64,000 nt of DNA from Paenibacillus macerans (GCF_900454495.1 NZ_UGSI01000001.1:3038001-3102000), one strand, 5' to 3'; positions 41,757 to 51,683 are shown, counted from the first letter of the stretch. The notes: generated by a model from the letters alone, not told the origin. Numbers and translations are program-made.

Positions 41757-41938
41757 AACTGCAAAAGTGCATTCTATTTTCCGTAAATCACCATTTTAGA
41801 GCGATTGAAATGCAAAAGCATCTCTTTAGGGGCTGTTCGATAAATAAGGAACTTTTGCCCGGAGCGGAAATGCACTTTTGCAGTTGAACCACCCTTTTCG
41901 AGGAATTTCGACGAAATTCGCCTGCACTTTTGCAGTTC
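41757..41938 (-). repeat. Intergenic repeat family A, copy 2
   Basis: Two forward units (AACTGCAAAAGTGCATT at 41,757; AAATGCAAAAGCATC near 41,809) and two reversed units (ATGCACTTTTGCAGTTG near 41,870; TGCACTTTTGCAGTTC near 41,923). In reverse orientation it resembles copy 1 over its length, including parts that translate to GGSTAKVHF in both. Confidence 0.6.
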
Positions 41939-41961
41939 ATTGGATTTCGTTCTGGTCGCAC

Positions 41962-41982
41962 CGAAAGTCGAGTTATAAATTT
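41962..41982 (-). repeat. Solo copy of the IS inverted end
   Basis: CGAAAGTCGAGTTATAAATT is the inverse of the end AAATTTATAACTCAACTTTC bounding the 23.9-25.7 kb IS, with one mismatch. No transposase lies nearby, so it is a relic or a solo end. Confidence 0.45.
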
Positions 41983-42052
41983 TCATAAAAGACGGCTGAA
42001 TCCGCTCCGCCGCGGAGCCCTTCAGCCGTCTTTTTCGTTGTTGCCGAGTCTG

Positions 42053-42430
42053 TCAGGCCTTCCTGTTCCAAGCCTCCAGCGCAAGCAGCAGCCAACCGGC
42101 GATAAAAGAAACGCCGCCGAGCGGCGTAACCGGCCCGAGCCAGGTCCAATGGAGTGCCGCCAATCCGTACAGGCTGCCGGAGAACAGGATGACGCCGAGC
42201 AGAAACAGCCGGCCCGCCCAGCGAAGCCGCCCGGATTCCCCCCACTGCCCGGCAAAAAACGCCGTCAGCAGGATCGCGATCCCGTGAATCATCTGGTAAT
42301 GTACTCCGGTCTCATAGGTGCCAATGGCCGTTTCGCCGATTTTCGCCTTCAACATATGCGCCCCGAATGCGCCAAGCGCAACGGCGAGCAGCATGATGAC
42401 CGCGCCGATTCCGGCATAGGTGCGCCGCAT
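42053..42430 (-). CDS. DUF423 membrane protein
   Basis: A 125-aa protein with four hydrophobic segments and the DUF423 marks GAFGAHML near residue 20, HYQMIHGIAIL near 45 and LGPVTPLGGVSFIAGW near 100. Function unknown; widely conserved small membrane family (YwdK/YgdD). Confidence 0.9.
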   Translation of the reverse strand: MRRTYAGIGAVIMLLAVALGAFGAHMLKAKIGETAIGTYETGVHYQMIHGIAILLTAFFAGQWGESGRLRWAGRLFLLGVILFSGSLYGLAALHWTWLGPVTPLGGVSFIAGWLLLALEAWNRKA

Positions 42431-42549
42431 TTTTTCCGCCTCCCCTTATTTGTCCATTTCGCCAAAATTCATTCATGTTCATTCTACCTCAACCATCCGT
42501 CCGATATCTACAGCAAGCGGAAATAAAGCTTATGACCGATGCCTTTCCC

Positions 42550-42578
42550 TTGTCTTTCGCTTTTTGCTAAAATAGAAT
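42550..42578 (+). promoter_or_regulatory. Sigma-A promoter of the degV pair
   Basis: TTGTCT (42,550-42,555) and TAGAAT (42,573-42,578) are 17 bases apart, 26 bases before the start codon. Confidence 0.6.
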
Positions 42579-42603
42579 AACCGAACTATGTAAGGAGATG
42601 CTT

Positions 42604-43452
42604 ATGGCAAACGTGAAAATTTTCGCAGACAGTACCTCGGACCTGCCCGCAGAATGGATTCCCCGCTATGATATCGGAATTATTCCTTTATATGTCGTGT
42701 TTGGCGGCGAGACGTTCCAGGACGGGGTGGATATCACGCCGGTCGATATTTACCGGAGGGTCGAGGCTGCCGGGAGTTTGCCGAAAACAACCGCTCCGTC
42801 GCCCAAAGATTTTATGGACGCCTTCGGCCCCCATATCGAACGCGGGCAGGACATCGTTTATATCAGCCTTTCTTCCCAGCTCTCATCGACCTATCAAAAT
42901 GCCCTGATCGCCGCCGCGGAGTTCCCGGAAGGGCGGATTCACGTTGTGGATTCCCTTACTTTATGCAGCGGCATCGGCCTGTTGGTCATGAAAGCGGTCA
43001 AAGCCGCCGCGGAGGGCCGCACCGCCGGCGAAATCGCCGCGCTGGTCAGCGCTATCCGGCCGCGGGTGGAAACGCAATTCGTCATCGACACGCTGGAATA
43101 TTTGTATAAAGGCGGACGCTGCTCCGGCATGCAGAACTTTATCGGCAGCCTGCTCCAGATCCGGCCCGTGCTTAAGCTGGTGGACGGGAACATTATTCCC
43201 GCGTACAAGGTCCGCGGCCGCAAGGAGAAGGCGGTCCAGCAGATGCTCGACAACGCTTTGGCCGACCGGGACAACATGGACAACGATCTGATCATCGTCG
43301 CCCACACGCTGGCCGAAGAGGAGGCGCTGCGTTTGGCCGCGATTTTGCGGGAGCAGACGGGAGCGCGGGAGGTCGCCGTGGCCGAAGCGGGCTGCGTCAT
43401 TTCCAGCCACTGCGGGCCCGGCACCGTCGCCATTATGTACACGAGACAATAA
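42604..43452 (+). CDS. DegV family fatty-acid-binding protein 1
   Basis: A 282-aa DegV protein: N-terminal KIFADSTSDLP, the SSQLSSTYQNALIAA motif near 85 and GGRCSGMQ near 175 are typical. DegV proteins bind fatty acids and act with fatty-acid kinase (FakB-like role). AAGGAG lies six bases upstream. Tandem with a close paralogue at 43,508, 55 bases downstream; about three quarters of residues look the same. Confidence 0.92.
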   Translation: MANVKIFADSTSDLPAEWIPRYDIGIIPLYVVFGGETFQDGVDITPVDIYRRVEAAGSLPKTTAPSPKDFMDAFGPHIERGQDIVYISLSSQLSSTYQNALIAAAEFPEGRIHVVDSLTLCSGIGLLVMKAVKAAAEGRTAGEIAALVSAIRPRVETQFVIDTLEYLYKGGRCSGMQNFIGSLLQIRPVLKLVDGNIIPAYKVRGRKEKAVQQMLDNALADRDNMDNDLIIVAHTLAEEEALRLAAILREQTGAREVAVAEAGCVISSHCGPGTVAIMYTRQ

Positions 43453-43507
43453 TCGGCCGCCTAGGCCAGGCTGTTGCAGAAAGGCCACAACTTTTAGGAG
43501 GATCACT

Positions 43508-44362
43508 ATGGCATCGATCAAAATTTTCGCGGACAGCACCTGCGATTTGCCGGTGGATTGGATTCAGCGGTACGAAATTGGCATCGTTCCCCTGTACGTC
43601 ACTTTTTCCGACCAAACGTACAAGGACGGCGTCGATTTGAGCGTGCCCGATCTTTACCGCAAAGTCAGCGAGACGGGCAAACTGCCGAAGACGGCGGCGC
43701 CGTCGCCGGCCGATTTCATTCAGGCGTTCACCCCTTATGCCCGGCAAGGGCAGCAAATATTATGCATCAGCTTGTCTTCGGAGCTGTCCTCTACATACCA
43801 AAACGCCCTGATTGCGGCGGAGGAGTTCCCGGAAGGGACGGTCACCGTCTTCGACTCGCTTAATTTATCGACCGGCATCGGCCTTCAGGTGATGAAGGCG
43901 GTGCAAGCCGCGGCGGAAGGCAAAACCGTCGCCGAAATCGTCGGCCTGCTCACGGCGGTTCGGCCTAAGGTCGAAACGGAGTTTGTCATCGATACGCTGG
44001 AGTACCTGTACAAAGGCGGGCGCTGCTCCGGCATGCAAAACCTGATCGGCAGCCTGCTCAAAATCCGCCCGGTCATCAAAGTGGTGGACGGCAAAATGAC
44101 CCCGGCCTACAAAATCCGCGGCAGCCGGGAAAAAGCGCTCGACCAGCTGCTGAACAACGCGCTTAGCCGCTTGAACGATATGGATAACGACATTATTTTT
44201 GTCACCCATTCCCTGGCGGATGAGGACGCGGCCAAGCTGAAGCAAGAGCTTGAGGCCAGAACCGGGGCCAAGACCGTCGCCGTCTCCAATGCCGGCTGCG
44301 TCATTTCCAGCCATTGCGGCGCCAAAACGATCGGCATCCTGTATACGAAAAAGACAAGCTGA
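43508..44362 (+). CDS. DegV family fatty-acid-binding protein 2
   Basis: A 284-aa tandem paralogue of the preceding gene, with KIFADSTCDLP, SSELSSTYQNALIAAEEF and GGRCSGMQNLIGSLLKIRP. Start preceded by AGGAGG. Two FakB-like proteins with different chain preferences are common in Firmicutes, so the pair may differ in ligand. Convergent with narI. Confidence 0.92.
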   Translation: MASIKIFADSTCDLPVDWIQRYEIGIVPLYVTFSDQTYKDGVDLSVPDLYRKVSETGKLPKTAAPSPADFIQAFTPYARQGQQILCISLSSELSSTYQNALIAAEEFPEGTVTVFDSLNLSTGIGLQVMKAVQAAAEGKTVAEIVGLLTAVRPKVETEFVIDTLEYLYKGGRCSGMQNLIGSLLKIRPVIKVVDGKMTPAYKIRGSREKALDQLLNNALSRLNDMDNDIIFVTHSLADEDAAKLKQELEARTGAKTVAVSNAGCVISSHCGAKTIGILYTKKTS

Positions 44363-44370
44363 CGTACAGA

Positions 44371-44418
44371 TAGAGTCATGTCCTTTTAACCCCGTGGGGC
44401 AACCAGGATATGACTCTA
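44371..44418. terminator. Hairpin between convergent degV and narI genes
   Basis: TAGAGTCAT-g-TCC pairs with GGA-t-ATGACTCTA with a 22-base loop; ATTGGTTTT follows on the plus strand. Probably ends the degV transcript, and the weak T-run makes the call tentative. Confidence 0.5.
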
Positions 44419-44430
44419 TTGGTTTTCCGC

Positions 44431-45132
44431 CTAAGTTTGCGGCTTGCCGCGTTTGTAGCCGACCCGCGAGCGGTATTGCTGCGGCGCCCGGGCCGGATAG
44501 CGGACCGGCAGCGAAAACATGTGCACGAGCATCGTAAACGGGATCGAGGCGAACAACAGGAACGCCGAAAGGACGTGCAGTTGGAAGATGAACGGAACCG
44601 TATCCATCAGGCGATAATCCGGCCGAAGCGCCAGCAAACTGCGGAACCAGGGACCGATGGTAGTGCGGTATTCGTAAGCGGCCACCGTCGTGTTGTATAC
44701 GAGCGTCATAAAGGTGCCGTTGGCGGCGACGATCAGCAGCAGGATCACCGTAAAATAATCGGCAAATCCGGCATGGGCGCGCACGCGCCGGTTCGTCATT
44801 TTGCGAATCAGCAAAATAATCAGCCCCAGCACCACCATGATTCCCGCCAGCCCGCCTCCGGCAATCGCAAAGATGTGGTACGTTTCATCGCTCACGCCCA
44901 ACGCGTGATAAACGCTTCGCGGAATCAACACCCCCATCACGTGGCCGATAAAGGCAAAGACGATGCCGTAATGGAAAATCGTGGAGCCGAGCCGCAGCCA
45001 TTTTTTCTCAAACATTTCCGTCGAAGGAGCGGTCCAGCTCACTTGGCGGAAGGCAAACCGGTACAACAATCCGCCGATCATCACCGTTAGGGCGATGTAC
45101 GGATAAACGACCCACCAAAACAATCCGGTCAT
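44431..45132 (-). CDS. narI: Nitrate reductase gamma subunit NarI
   Basis: A 233-aa membrane protein with five hydrophobic segments and conserved His residues in helix positions that bind two b hemes. It takes electrons from menaquinol and passes them to NarH. Start at ATG 45132, after GGGGGTAG; an ATG at 45,150 overlaps the narJ stop. Last gene of the nar operon. Confidence 0.93.
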   Translation of the reverse strand: MTGLFWWVVYPYIALTVMIGGLLYRFAFRQVSWTAPSTEMFEKKWLRLGSTIFHYGIVFAFIGHVMGVLIPRSVYHALGVSDETYHIFAIAGGGLAGIMVVLGLIILLIRKMTNRRVRAHAGFADYFTVILLLIVAANGTFMTLVYNTTVAAYEYRTTIGPWFRSLLALRPDYRLMDTVPFIFQLHVLSAFLLFASIPFTMLVHMFSLPVRYPARAPQQYRSRVGYKRGKPQT

Positions 45133-45146
45133 GAAGCTACCCCCAT

Positions 45147-45800
45147 TCATTCAGTTGCGTATTTGCAAAACGATAGATCCGTTCCCGTTCGGGCAGTTCC
45201 GTCCATCCCATACAGAATCGGGTAAGGAAGCTCGTCCAGATCGGCCTGCTCCCGCTTCTCCGTAAGCCGGCGGACATCCTCCTCCGAGGGTTCGCCAAAA
45301 ACGTCCGCCACGAGATGGCGAAGCAGTTCCCGGTAGGGGTTGTCCTCCGCCAAATGCTCGCAGATCCGCTTCGTGGCGACGGCGAGCCGAAGCTCCAAAG
45401 CCCGGACGTGGATATGGTCCGGACGCACGGCCAGCAGCTCGTACAAGAGCGGCATATAATCGGCCAGTTCGCCTTCAGCGGCGGCAAAACCGGCGTCCTT
45501 GATGATCTGCTGCAGGAGAATCAGCGCCGCCCCGCGCTCCCGGCTGTCCCCAAGCTCATGCGCGGTCAGATACAGTCCGGTTTTTTCCTTCCAGTCAAAG
45601 GCCCAAACATACTGCTCCCTTAGCTCCTTCAGCGGGCAGGATAACAGCGGGCGGCTTGTCTCCTGAAGACGTTCCGTAAGCAACGGGCTGCCGGCTTCCC
45701 GGGCCGCTTCCAGCATGCTCCGCGCGGTTTCCGGAAAATCGTCCTCCGGATATCCGAGCAGCCTGGCCGCAAATATCAAACTGATTTGCTTGTCTTCCAT
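45147..45800 (-). CDS. narJ: Nitrate reductase assembly chaperone NarJ
   Basis: A 217-aa TorD/NarJ-like helical chaperone (FAARLLGYPEDDFP, the YLTAHELGDSRERG segment). It inserts molybdenum cofactor into NarG. Start at ATG 45800 with AAGGAGG upstream; the longer reading to 45,836 lies in narH. Confidence 0.9.
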   Translation of the reverse strand: MEDKQISLIFAARLLGYPEDDFPETARSMLEAAREAGSPLLTERLQETSRPLLSCPLKELREQYVWAFDWKEKTGLYLTAHELGDSRERGAALILLQQIIKDAGFAAAEGELADYMPLLYELLAVRPDHIHVRALELRLAVATKRICEHLAEDNPYRELLRHLVADVFGEPSEEDVRRLTEKREQADLDELPYPILYGMDGTARTGTDLSFCKYATE

Positions 45801-45816
45801 CGCCAACCTCCTTGCT

Positions 45817-47319
45817 CTACCTGTCTTCTTTGGCAAACCGCTGCGGCAAAAACCCTTCCTCCGGCGTGATGCCCTCCAGACTGCAAGCTCCCTGACGGTA
45901 ATGCAGTCCGGCTTCGCCGATCATTTCCCGCCGGCCTGTAGGGATGACGAAGCGTTCGTTGTGCTTGGCTACGGCAAACAAACGGGCCATCTCTTCGATT
46001 TCCTCGACGCTGGTTTCCGCCTCCCCAAGCAGCTTGCTGCGCTTCAGCTCGTCCAAGCCGCCGACCGCACGGTCCCGCATCAATACGCGCATCGCCGTCA
46101 TCTTCAGCAGCACCCGCCGGATCACTTTCGTGTCTCCCGCCGTCAGCAGGGAAGCCAAATATTCCAGCGGAATCCGCATCTGATCGACCGCCGGGATGTA
46201 CATGTCCGTCTGCAGCTCGTCCTCTTCGATATGGTTCATGATCGGGCTGAGCGGCGGTACGTACCAAACCATCGGCAAGGTGCGGTATTCCGGATGCAGC
46301 GGCAGCGCCACCTTCCATTTCATCGCCAGTTTGTAAACCGGAGAGCGCTGGGCCGCATCGATCCACGCATCCGTGATCCCCGTTCTTCTCGCTTCCTTGA
46401 TGACCTCCGGATCAAACGGATCCAGGAAAACGCCGAGCTGCGATTCGTACAACCCCTGCGGCTCCTCTGCCGAAGCGGCGGCTTTCACCCGGTCGGCATC
46501 GTACATGACGACGCCGATATAGCGAATCCGGCCCACGCACGTCTCGGAACAGATCGTCGCCAGCCCGGCCTCCGTACGCGGGTAACAAAAATTGCATTTT
46601 TCCGCCTTATGGGTGTTCCAGTTGTAATAAACCTTATGGTACGGGCAGCCATTCATGCAGAACCGCCACCCCCGGCAAGCCTCCTGGTCAACCAGCACGA
46701 TCCCGTCCTCGTCGCGTTTGTACAGCGCGCCGGACGGGCACGAAGCGACGCAGGACGGATTGAGGCAATGCTCGCAGATCCGCGGCAGGTACATCATGAA
46801 CGTTTTTTCATATTCCAGGGCGATATGCTCCTGCAGCTTTTTGACATTGGGATCAAGCGGCACGATTTCGCTGCCGCCGGCCAAATCATCGTCCCAGTTC
46901 GGCCCCCATTCAGGCTTGTCCATATACTCGCCCGTAATCAGCGACACCGGCCGCCCGACCGGGAGATGCTTGCTCTTTGGGCTGTGCAGCAGGTTGTCGT
47001 AATCATAGGTCCAAGGTTCATAGAAGCTGTCCAAATCGGCCATGTTCGGGTTGTAAAAAATGTTCGCCAGCTTGGCGATCGGACCTCCGGCACGCAGCGC
47101 CAGCTTACCGCCGCGCAGCACCCAACCGCCCTTATATTTGCCCGCATCCTCCCATTCCTTCGGATAGCCCGGGCCCGGCCGCGTCTCCACGTTGTTGTAC
47201 CACATGTACTCCGTGCCGGGACGGTTGGTCCAGGTATTTTTGCAGGTGACCGAGCAGGTGTGGCAGCCGATGCATTTGTCCAGATTCATCACCATCGCGA
47301 CCTGCGTTTTAATCCTCAA
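45817..47319 (-). CDS. narH: Nitrate reductase beta subunit NarH
   Basis: A 500-aa protein with four cysteine clusters: CIGCHTCSVTCKN at the N terminus, CEHCLNPSCVASCP, CRGWRFCMNGCPYHK and CNFCYPRTEAGLATICSETC. The Trp in CRGW replaces a Cys and gives a 3Fe-4S center, as in the family. Transfers electrons from NarI hemes to NarG. Overlaps narG by 11 bases. Confidence 0.96.
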   Translation of the reverse strand: MRIKTQVAMVMNLDKCIGCHTCSVTCKNTWTNRPGTEYMWYNNVETRPGPGYPKEWEDAGKYKGGWVLRGGKLALRAGGPIAKLANIFYNPNMADLDSFYEPWTYDYDNLLHSPKSKHLPVGRPVSLITGEYMDKPEWGPNWDDDLAGGSEIVPLDPNVKKLQEHIALEYEKTFMMYLPRICEHCLNPSCVASCPSGALYKRDEDGIVLVDQEACRGWRFCMNGCPYHKVYYNWNTHKAEKCNFCYPRTEAGLATICSETCVGRIRYIGVVMYDADRVKAAASAEEPQGLYESQLGVFLDPFDPEVIKEARRTGITDAWIDAAQRSPVYKLAMKWKVALPLHPEYRTLPMVWYVPPLSPIMNHIEEDELQTDMYIPAVDQMRIPLEYLASLLTAGDTKVIRRVLLKMTAMRVLMRDRAVGGLDELKRSKLLGEAETSVEEIEEMARLFAVAKHNERFVIPTGRREMIGEAGLHYRQGACSLEGITPEEGFLPQRFAKEDR

Positions 47320-50300
47320 GCCAATCTACCTCCTTCAGCGGGCGGATGATGGTCAGCGTATCGCGCTGGTTTCCCGTTGGACCATAATAGTTGAACCCGT
47401 AGCTTAACTGGGCGTAGCCCCCGATCATGTGGGTCGGCTTGAGCGTAATCCGCGTCACGCTGTTATGCGTACCGCCGCGCTGCTTGGTGATCGACGTCCC
47501 GGGTACGCCCAGCGTGCGGTCCTGGGCATGATACATGTAGGCGATGCCTTCCGGAATCCGGTACGTCAGCACAGCCCGGGCCGCGACGACGCCGTTGCGG
47601 TTGTATACCTCAATCCAATCGTTGTCCTTGATCCCGATGGAAGCCCCGTCCTTCTCGTTCAGCCAGACGACCTGCCAGCCGCGGAACAAAGTCGTCATCT
47701 GGTTGGTGTCGGTGAACATCGTATGGATGCCCCATTTCTGGTGCGGGGTCAAGTAACGGAGCGTCAGCGATTTCCCGTTCTCCGGCACGCCTTTCTCCCC
47801 TTTGAGAAAAGGAACATGCCTTAGCGGCGGCAAATACAGCGGCAAAGCCTCCCCGAAGTCGAGGATCATTTCATGGTCGAGATAAAAGCTCTGCCGCCCG
47901 GTTAATGTCCGCCAAGGAATACTGTATTCGGTGTTCAGCGTAAATGGCGAATAGCGGCGGTTGTCCTTCTCCAGCCCGCTCCAGACGGGCGCGGAAATAG
48001 CCTGGCGGGGTTGGGCCGTGATGTCGAACAGCGTAAAGGCTTCCTCCGCGCGCGGCAGGGCGATCTCCACGAGTTTTTTGCCGGTCTTCTGCTCCATGTC
48101 GCGCCATCCTTCCACGGCGCGCTCTCCGTTCGTCGCCCCCGACATCAGCAGGATCGCTTCGATCACCTGGCGGTCGTCATACAAATCCGGCTGGCCTTTG
48201 CCGACGCCTTCACGCTTCGAGGCGCCAAGCCGGGCCAGCAATTGTTCGTAAACCCGCTCGCCGGGGATATTCACCGCCTTCGAGCCGTACCCTTTGCGGA
48301 TGTTGGGCCCGATCGTAATCATCTTGCCGTAAACGTCCTTGTAATCGCGCGGCACGATGAGAAAATGCGGCATGCTTTTACCGGGAACCGCCGCGATTTC
48401 CCCTTTGCGCCAATCCTTGATCCTCCCGTGCACCTGGGCTACCTCGTCCGGGCTGTCATGGCCGAGCGGAGTCATCATCACGTCTTCGCAGGCAGGGAGA
48501 TGCTTCTCCGCAAGCTCGGAAAACGTCTTGGCGATCTCCCGGAACGCGTCCCAGTCGCTTTTGCTTTGCCATGGCGGCGAAATCGCCGGATTAAACGGAT
48601 GGATGAACGGATGCATGTCCGTGCTGCTCAAATCGTGTTTTTCGTACCAGGTCGCCGCCGGCAGCACGATGTCCGAAAACAGCCCGGAGCTGGTCATGCG
48701 AAAATCGATGCTGACGAACAGATCCGTTTTGCCTTCCGGCGGCACGTCGTCGGTGCGCACATCCTCCGGCCGCCAGGAGAGGCTTGGGTCGGTCAGCACC
48801 TGATTGTCCGCCCCGATCATATGTTTGGCGAAATATTCATGCCCTTTGCCGCTGTCCCCCAGCAGATTCGAGCGCCAGTTGAAAAACACCCGCGGAAAGT
48901 TGCGGGGGTCGTTCGGATGCTCGATCGCCCAGTCGAGTTCGTCTTCCGCCGCCATCCTGGCGATTTCCCGCACGGCCTCCTGATCGTCCGTCAGCCCCTT
49001 TTCGCGGAGTTGCCGCGCCAGATCGAGGGAATTCTGGGTGAATTGCGGGAACGATGGCAGCCAGCCAAGCCGCACGGCCAGCGCATTGACGTCGGCCGGA
49101 TGCATTTTGCCGTACCGCCCGCCCCAGGGCGTATCCTGCTCTTCGCTCACGCGTACCTCGTAGCGGAACTGCTCCGTCACAAAGTAAAAATACGAAGTGC
49201 CGTTCTGCAGCCGCGGCGGCCGGATCCAGTCGCCGGCAAAGGCGATCTGCTGCCAGCCCTCGAGCGGCCGCACTTTTTCCTGACCGACATAGTGGGCCCA
49301 GCCGCCTCCGTTAACGCCCTGCGCGCCGGTCAGCATCACCAGGTTCAGGATCGAGCGGTAGATCTGATCGCTGTGATACCAGTGATTGGTGCCCCCGCCC
49401 ATGGCGATCATCGAACGGCCGCCCGTTTTGGCCGCGTTATCGGCAAACTCGCGGGCCACCTGGATGCAATGCGACTTTTTGACCCCGGTGATCGCCTCCT
49501 GCCAGGCCGGCGTATAAGGCTTCATATCGTCGTAATCGGCCGGATAATCGCCGGGCAGGCCGCGCGGAACGCCGGCGTGGGCCATCATCAGGTCATACAC
49601 CGTCGCCACCTTAAACGTCTCGCCCGACACGCTCTTGAGATGCTTGACCGGGACGCCGCGCCGCACCGTTTCACCCGCTTTTTCCGCGAAATACGGAAAA
49701 TCCACCTGTACGACTTCGTCGGCACCCTGGATAAATGTCAGCTGCGGGTCGATTGGAGTTCCGTCCGGCTTGTTCAGATCAAGGTTCCAACGGCTGCTTT
49801 GATCCCAGCGGAACCCTTCGCTCCCGTTCGGTGCCTCCGGTTTCCCCGACGCTGTGTCCCAGACAACGGTTTTCCATTCGGCAAGCTCCTGCCCGTCGCC
49901 CAAGTCGGCCAAGTCGGCCGCCCGCAGGAAGCGGTCCGAACGGGTCATTCCGTTCTCCTCCTTCACGAGGACGAGAAACGGAAGATCAGTGAATTTTTTC
50001 ACATAATTCATGAAATAGGGGGTCTCCCGATCCACATAAAACTCTTTGAGAATGACGTGCGTCATCGCCATCGCCAACGCCGCGTCCGTGCCGGCCCGGG
50101 CCGGCAGCCAAATATCGGCGAATTTCTCGTATTCGGAATAATCGGGGCTCACGCCAACCACCTTGGTGCCGTTGTAACGCGCCTCGACCATAAAATGGGC
50201 GTCCGGCGAGCGGGTTTGCGGAATGTTCGTCCCCCAGATGATAAAATATTTCGTATTGTACCAGTCCCCGCTCTCCGGCACATCGGTTTGATCGCCCCAT

Positions 50301-51001
50301 ACTTGCGGCGAAGCGGGCGGAAGATCGGCATACCAGTCGTAAAAGCTCAGGATCGTCCCGCCGATCAGCGACAGGAACCGGGTTCCCGCCGAGTAGCTGA
50401 CCATGGACATGGCCGGAATCGGGCTGAACCCTACGACGCGGTCGGGCCCGTACCGCTTGATCGTGTGGATCGTGGCCGCGGCGATCATCTGGCAGGCCAC
50501 GTCCCAATCGCCGCGCACGAATCCGCCTTTCCCCCGGGCTTTGACGTAACGCGCTCTTTTTTGCGGATCGCTGACCAGGTTCTCCCAGGCTGCAACGGGG
50601 TCTTTTACGGCGGCCATTTCCTCCCGCCACATTTCGTAGAGCTCCCCGCGAATATACGGGTACTTCACGCGCAGGGGGCTGTAGGTGTACCAGGAGAAGC
50701 TGGCTCCCCGCGGGCAGCCGCGCGGCTCGTATTCCGGAAAATCGGCGCCTGTCGTCGGATAATCCGTCTTTTGCGTCTCCCACGTGATGATGCCGTCCTT
50801 CACGAACACATTCCAGCTGCAGGAACCGGTGCAGTTCACCCCATGCGTGGAGCGGACGACCTTGTCATGCTGCCAGCGGCCGCGGTACAGGCTTTCCCAA
50901 TCCCGCCCCCGCGGGCTTTCCTCCGTCCATCCCTCATTAATGACTTCGCCGCGCCGCAAATGTTTCAGCGCCTGGAGCAACTTGTTTTGCTTATCGCCCA
51001 C
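47309..51001 (-). CDS. narG: Nitrate reductase alpha subunit NarG
   Basis: A 1230-aa molybdopterin enzyme. HGVNCTGSCSWNVF and RGCPRGASFSW hold the FS0 His/Cys cluster, and the Asp of SFYDWYADLPPASPQ is the molybdenum ligand. Length normal. Catalyses nitrate to nitrite at the cytoplasmic face of the membrane. No Tat signal motif other than the residual N terminus usual for NarG. Antisense long frames are shadows of its high G+C third positions. Confidence 0.97.
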   Translation of the reverse strand: MGDKQNKLLQALKHLRRGEVINEGWTEESPRGRDWESLYRGRWQHDKVVRSTHGVNCTGSCSWNVFVKDGIITWETQKTDYPTTGADFPEYEPRGCPRGASFSWYTYSPLRVKYPYIRGELYEMWREEMAAVKDPVAAWENLVSDPQKRARYVKARGKGGFVRGDWDVACQMIAAATIHTIKRYGPDRVVGFSPIPAMSMVSYSAGTRFLSLIGGTILSFYDWYADLPPASPQVWGDQTDVPESGDWYNTKYFIIWGTNIPQTRSPDAHFMVEARYNGTKVVGVSPDYSEYEKFADIWLPARAGTDAALAMAMTHVILKEFYVDRETPYFMNYVKKFTDLPFLVLVKEENGMTRSDRFLRAADLADLGDGQELAEWKTVVWDTASGKPEAPNGSEGFRWDQSSRWNLDLNKPDGTPIDPQLTFIQGADEVVQVDFPYFAEKAGETVRRGVPVKHLKSVSGETFKVATVYDLMMAHAGVPRGLPGDYPADYDDMKPYTPAWQEAITGVKKSHCIQVAREFADNAAKTGGRSMIAMGGGTNHWYHSDQIYRSILNLVMLTGAQGVNGGGWAHYVGQEKVRPLEGWQQIAFAGDWIRPPRLQNGTSYFYFVTEQFRYEVRVSEEQDTPWGGRYGKMHPADVNALAVRLGWLPSFPQFTQNSLDLARQLREKGLTDDQEAVREIARMAAEDELDWAIEHPNDPRNFPRVFFNWRSNLLGDSGKGHEYFAKHMIGADNQVLTDPSLSWRPEDVRTDDVPPEGKTDLFVSIDFRMTSSGLFSDIVLPAATWYEKHDLSSTDMHPFIHPFNPAISPPWQSKSDWDAFREIAKTFSELAEKHLPACEDVMMTPLGHDSPDEVAQVHGRIKDWRKGEIAAVPGKSMPHFLIVPRDYKDVYGKMITIGPNIRKGYGSKAVNIPGERVYEQLLARLGASKREGVGKGQPDLYDDRQVIEAILLMSGATNGERAVEGWRDMEQKTGKKLVEIALPRAEEAFTLFDITAQPRQAISAPVWSGLEKDNRRYSPFTLNTEYSIPWRTLTGRQSFYLDHEMILDFGEALPLYLPPLRHVPFLKGEKGVPENGKSLTLRYLTPHQKWGIHTMFTDTNQMTTLFRGWQVVWLNEKDGASIGIKDNDWIEVYNRNGVVAARAVLTYRIPEGIAYMYHAQDRTLGVPGTSITKQRGGTHNSVTRITLKPTHMIGGYAQLSYGFNYYGPTGNQRDTLTIIRPLKEVDWLED

Positions 51002-51283
51002 CTATGAGTTCCCCCCTTCGCTTCCGCAAATCCGCGGCGCCGGATTAAACCGTTCGCCCGCCAGCTTAAACGCCCCTTCTCCCGCTTGCAATTCCTCCGC
51101 AAATACGCTCCATGCGCAAGCATTGCAAGCGGCCAGAATCAACCGCTGCAGCTCGTCCGGCTTGCGAATGGCCGCGATCCGTTCCACCGCCGCGCGCGGA
51201 ATCTCCCCGAACCGCATGTCCAGCACCGCCAGCAAGTCCTCCTGATCCTGCGCTGCCAAAACGTCAAGCTCATGTGCTTCCAT
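51002..51283 (-). CDS. Small nar-operon protein, unknown
   Basis: A 93-aa protein abutting narG. The N-terminal half (DVLAAQDQEDLLAVLDMRFGEIP) and the following ERIAAIRKPDELQRLILAA recall the C-terminal domain of DUF4351-type proteins. No cofactor motif apart from a CNAC pair near 53-56. GGAAGG precedes the ATG. A role in nitrate reductase assembly or sensing is possible because it lies in the operon. Confidence 0.65.
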   Translation of the reverse strand: MEAHELDVLAAQDQEDLLAVLDMRFGEIPRAAVERIAAIRKPDELQRLILAACNACAWSVFAEELQAGEGAFKLAGERFNPAPRICGSEGGNS

Positions 51284-51353
51284 GTCGACCCTTCCTTTCC
51301 GTCAAAACGATTTCGGCCCTCCCGCGGGTGCCGGTTTCCCCGTGCCATAGACT

Positions 51354-51683
51354 TTAGAGCCGCGCTTTTTTGTAGTACTCCGCGATCAGCGTTTTTTTCA
51401 CCTGTTCCGCCGCCTGGCGCATAAAACCGCCGATTTGCTCGTCTTGATTTTCGACCATGTCCCAAGAAAAAAAACGGCCTTCCATCCGGTCGAACCTTTC
51501 TCCGTAGCGAACGTAAACGGCAACCCCTTGTCCGCTCGCCTGCCCGCCGGCTTTTACGTCATAAGGATGCAAGTTCAGCCGGCGGAGCTCGCAGGTCAGG
51601 CACTCGTACAGCCGGGGTTCCACCGCCCGCAGCGGTTTATCCGGCAGCAGGGCCGTCAACTTTGGGGCCGAAAACCGCTCCAT
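51354..51683 (-). CDS. Small nar-operon protein, unknown
   Basis: A 109-aa protein with CLTCELRRLNL near residue 29 that could bind metal, then a strand-rich part and a helical tail. Start at ATG 51683 follows GGAGGAG. It overlaps the hemerythrin-like gene by 47 bases, so the two are coupled. Not recognised. Confidence 0.65.
   Translation of the reverse strand: MERFSAPKLTALLPDKPLRAVEPRLYECLTCELRRLNLHPYDVKAGGQASGQGVAVYVRYGERFDRMEGRFFSWDMVENQDEQIGGFMRQAAEQVKKTLIAEYYKKARL

Noticed and set aside
45715..47349. Plus-strand frame (544 codons) opposite narH and narJ
   Set aside because: Shadow of narH with all iron-sulfur motifs on the other strand.
48011..51007. Very long plus-strand frame (998 codons) opposite narG
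   Set aside because: Antisense of narG, with no ribosome site and a composition rich in Arg, His and Pro, as expected for a shadow frame.
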